NCBI GenBank assembly: GCA_963989245.1
Contig: OZ022340.1
Location: forward strand, 40,456,982 to 40,520,981
From: Nansenia antarctica
Lineage: Eukaryota > Chordata > Actinopteri > Argentiniformes > Microstomatidae
Direction: 5' to 3'
Length of the DNA: 64,000 nucleotides
The notes under the pieces were generated by a model that had not been told where the DNA came from, did not search any database, and saw only the letters and a program-made list of their open reading frames with translations. This document shows, piece after piece, positions 62,408 to 64,000 of the stretch; within the stretch, counting starts at the first letter, position 1; the number at the start of each line of letters is the position of its first letter. The translations under genes and the position numbers were made by a program.

Positions 62408-62842
62408 ATGGTTGATAATGACTCTTTTACGGGCGACTATGGCAAGAACCCATTCAATTTTAAGAATTATAATCTAGAATATCTGGCAATATATGTTGAC
62501 GGTGTCCAGTTCCCCACCAAACCATTACAACCGGACTTCCCTAATGGTTGCGTAACTCGTGAATTCTATCAACTGGTGTTATCAACAGGGAGACATTTAA
62601 AGAACAGTGCTATGGCCATTGATCGAAACGATTTCCTGAGAGGGTACACTCTTTATGCATTTAATCTGACACCTGACGAGGATAATAGTCAGCATCTATC
62701 ATTGATCAAGAGTGGTAACATACGCCTGGAGACACGTTTCAGGAACCCGCTGCCTAATACCATCAATCTAATAATTTATGCGGTATATGATAGTATGATT
62801 GAAGTGTCCCATCGCAGACAGGTTTTAGTTGATTACTATTAA
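62408..62842 (+). CDS. Capsid C-terminal fragment, unit 61
   Basis: Consensus copy. Confidence 0.55.
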   Translation: MVDNDSFTGDYGKNPFNFKNYNLEYLAIYVDGVQFPTKPLQPDFPNGCVTREFYQLVLSTGRHLKNSAMAIDRNDFLRGYTLYAFNLTPDEDNSQHLSLIKSGNIRLETRFRNPLPNTINLIIYAVYDSMIEVSHRRQVLVDYY

Positions 62843-62878
62843 GCATCATGAATACTGTGGAACTGACAGCCAGGTGTT

Positions 62879-63322
62879 TTGGCTTGTGATAAACTGCCCC
62901 AGCAACCTCTACAAATAAGACCTAGTGCTATGATAATTAACACACACCCCTCTGACCAGCCTGGAGAGCATTGGCTGGCAGTTTATATATTGGAGAGAGT
63001 TGGGTGTTTTTTTGACAGTTTTGGAAATGCTCCAAATCATTCAATATTTCCTAAATCGATTTATGACTTTTTAAACATGTCATGTGATGAGATACATTTA
63101 TCAGACAAACCGGATGTCACATCGGTCACATGTGGTGAACACTGTATCTACTTCTTAAATCACATGTGTAGAGGCATCACCTATGATATGTTGATATCTA
63201 AATATTCTTCTAATCTGTTTAAAAATGACACAATGGTAACACGTTTTGTGAAAAAGTTGCAACCGTGTGTGTGTGTTCATAATGTGTTTAGTTGTGTTCA
63301 ACATGTTCAGACAATTGTGTAA
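62879..63322 (+). CDS. Protease domain, P class (PD), unit 61
   Basis: Open short form; counterpart of unit 26. Confidence 0.65.
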   Translation: MACDKLPQQPLQIRPSAMIINTHPSDQPGEHWLAVYILERVGCFFDSFGNAPNHSIFPKSIYDFLNMSCDEIHLSDKPDVTSVTCGEHCIYFLNHMCRGITYDMLISKYSSNLFKNDTMVTRFVKKLQPCVCVHNVFSCVQHVQTIV

Positions 63323-63446
63323 GATTGTGCAAGTCAATAAAATGTTGGTCAAATAAATTATCAGAGTTCATGTATCATTACAATCATTTTTATTTAGTCA
63401 AGCAAGGGGTTTTAGTCAAACAATAACATAGTCTGTGGTGGTAGCG

Positions 63447-63881
63447 ATGGTTGATAATGACTCTTTTACGGGCGACTATGGCAAGAACCCATTCAATTTT
63501 AAGAATTATAATCTAGAATATCTGGCAATATATGTTGACGGTGTCCAGTTCCCCACCAAACCATTACAACCGGACTTCCCTAATGGTTGCGTAACTCGTG
63601 AATTCTATCAACTGGTGTTATCAACAGGGAGACATTTAAAGAACAGTGCTATGGCCATTGATCGAAACGATTTCCTGAGAGGGTACACTCTTTATGCATT
63701 TAATCTGACACCTGACGAGGATAATAGTCAGCATCTATCATTGATCAAGAGTGGTAACATACGCCTGGAGACACGTTTCAGGAACCCGCTGCCTAATACC
63801 ATCAATCTAATAATTTATGCGGTATATGATAGTATGATTGAAGTGTCCCATCGCAGACAGGTTTTAGTTGATTACTATTAA
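63447..63881 (+). CDS. Capsid C-terminal fragment, unit 62
   Basis: Consensus copy in the right-hand partial unit. Confidence 0.55.
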   Translation: MVDNDSFTGDYGKNPFNFKNYNLEYLAIYVDGVQFPTKPLQPDFPNGCVTREFYQLVLSTGRHLKNSAMAIDRNDFLRGYTLYAFNLTPDEDNSQHLSLIKSGNIRLETRFRNPLPNTINLIIYAVYDSMIEVSHRRQVLVDYY

Positions 63882-63917
63882 GCATCATGAATACTGTGGA
63901 ACTGACAGCCAGGTGTT

Positions 63918-64000
63918 TTGGCTTGTGATAAACTGCCCCAGCAACCTCTACAAATAAGACCTAGTGCTATGATAATTAACACACACCCCTCTGACCAGCC
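63918..64000 (+). CDS. Protease domain, unit 62 (cut by the window edge)
   Basis: Only the first 27 codons are in the window, ending before the catalytic His, so the class cannot be told. Confidence 0.55.
   Translation, partial: MACDKLPQQPLQIRPSAMIINTHPSDQ

Larger units (their letters stand above)
50923..63434 (+). repeat. Higher-order block B, units 50-61
   Basis: Ordered markers are: PD (50); Ser6Tyr with Leu40Ile (51); three inserted types (52-54); Leu40Ile alone (55); Asp5Asn (56, 57); Asn17Lys (58, 59); PD (60, 61). It follows the order of block A with extra units in the middle. Confidence 0.65.
1..64000 (+). repeat. Macrosatellite array of a ~1,045-bp capsid-protease unit
   Basis: The window is a single uninterrupted direct tandem array with 60 complete units and a partial unit at each end. 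Unit starts, set at the GTG 12 bases before the capsid ATG, fall at 955, 1994, 3033 and so on to 63435, a mean spacing of about 1,041 bp. Neighbouring units are nearly identical and all have the same orientation. No unique DNA, transposon insertion or inverted unit interrupts it, and both ends run off the window, so the true array is longer. Each unit contains a capsid C-terminal frame, a protease frame and a spacer of about 125 bp. The length and the two coding-derived modules separate it from ordinary short satellites. An assembly-collapsed or over-expanded copy number cannot be excluded, but the many ordered variants argue for real copies. Confidence 0.97.

Noticed and set aside
1..64000. 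CRISPR array
   Set aside because: The period is about 1 kb, units are coding-derived, there are no short repeats with unique spacers, and no cas genes.
1..64000. rDNA, histone or other host tandem gene cluster
   Set aside because: No rRNA, tRNA or histone-like sequence is present; both frames resemble virus-type proteins.
1..64000. A complete integrated virus or transposon
   Set aside because: No polymerase, integrase, ATPase or terminal inverted repeats are present; only one small gene-pair fragment is repeated.
1..64000. Pure assembly artefact (one unit copied many times)
   Set aside because: The ordered, partly linked variants and dimer structures are hard to create by simple assembly looping. 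Copy number still needs read-level support.

Overview
The whole window is one head-to-tail tandem array and contains no other kind of sequence. A unit of about 1,045 bp is repeated in the same orientation from the first base to the last. There are 60 complete units (955-63434, numbered 2 to 61 here), a left partial (unit 1, 1-954) and a right partial (unit 62, 63435-64000). The array leaves the window at both ends. Unit lengths are 1,045 bp (34 units), 1,039 (15), 1,041 (6), 1,043 (2) and one each of 1,046, 1,049 and 938. Almost all length differences come from a few recurrent indels, and units differ from one another by only a few bases.

Each unit carries two plus-strand reading frames and a short AT-rich spacer. 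The first (144 codons from its ATG) is the C-terminal part of a protein resembling the transposon-derived F54H12.2-like family of animals. I read it as the C-terminus of the hexon-like major capsid protein of a Polinton/Maverick (adintovirus-like) element. The second, immediately downstream, is an adenain-type (C5-like) cysteine protease domain with visible His, Asp, Gln and Cys active-site positions. Capsid followed directly by protease is also the adenovirus hexon-protease order. The spacer has two AATAAA signals on the plus strand and one facing the other way, which fits a eukaryotic, animal-type gene context. The host is therefore most likely an animal, perhaps an invertebrate, but nothing in the window names it. 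No polymerase, integrase, packaging ATPase, terminal repeat, tRNA or rRNA is present.

I interpret this as a large satellite (macrosatellite) seeded by a piece of a Polinton-like element, not as a working virus. The capsid frame lacks its N-terminal part in every unit. The ATG expected for the protease is out of frame with the protease domain in every complete unit, so the founder was probably already broken. Later defects (a TA insertion, loss of one TG, a T-run expansion, a 107-bp deletion, a 4-bp insertion) sit in single units or have been copied into several.

The array has internal history. There are two protease classes: a Q class (39 complete units) and a 6-bp shorter P class (21 complete units) that lacks the glutamine seven residues before the catalytic cysteine. 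Three places show exact two-unit duplications (units 3-6, 13-16, 27-30). Two distant blocks (units 19-26 and 50-61) share the same ordered series of rare variants. Several units combine markers from different lineages. This is the pattern left by unequal exchange and gene conversion. In the evidence fields, capsid residues are numbered from the ATG and protease residues from the TTG codon 37 bases after the capsid stop; 'consensus' means no protein change from the commonest form.
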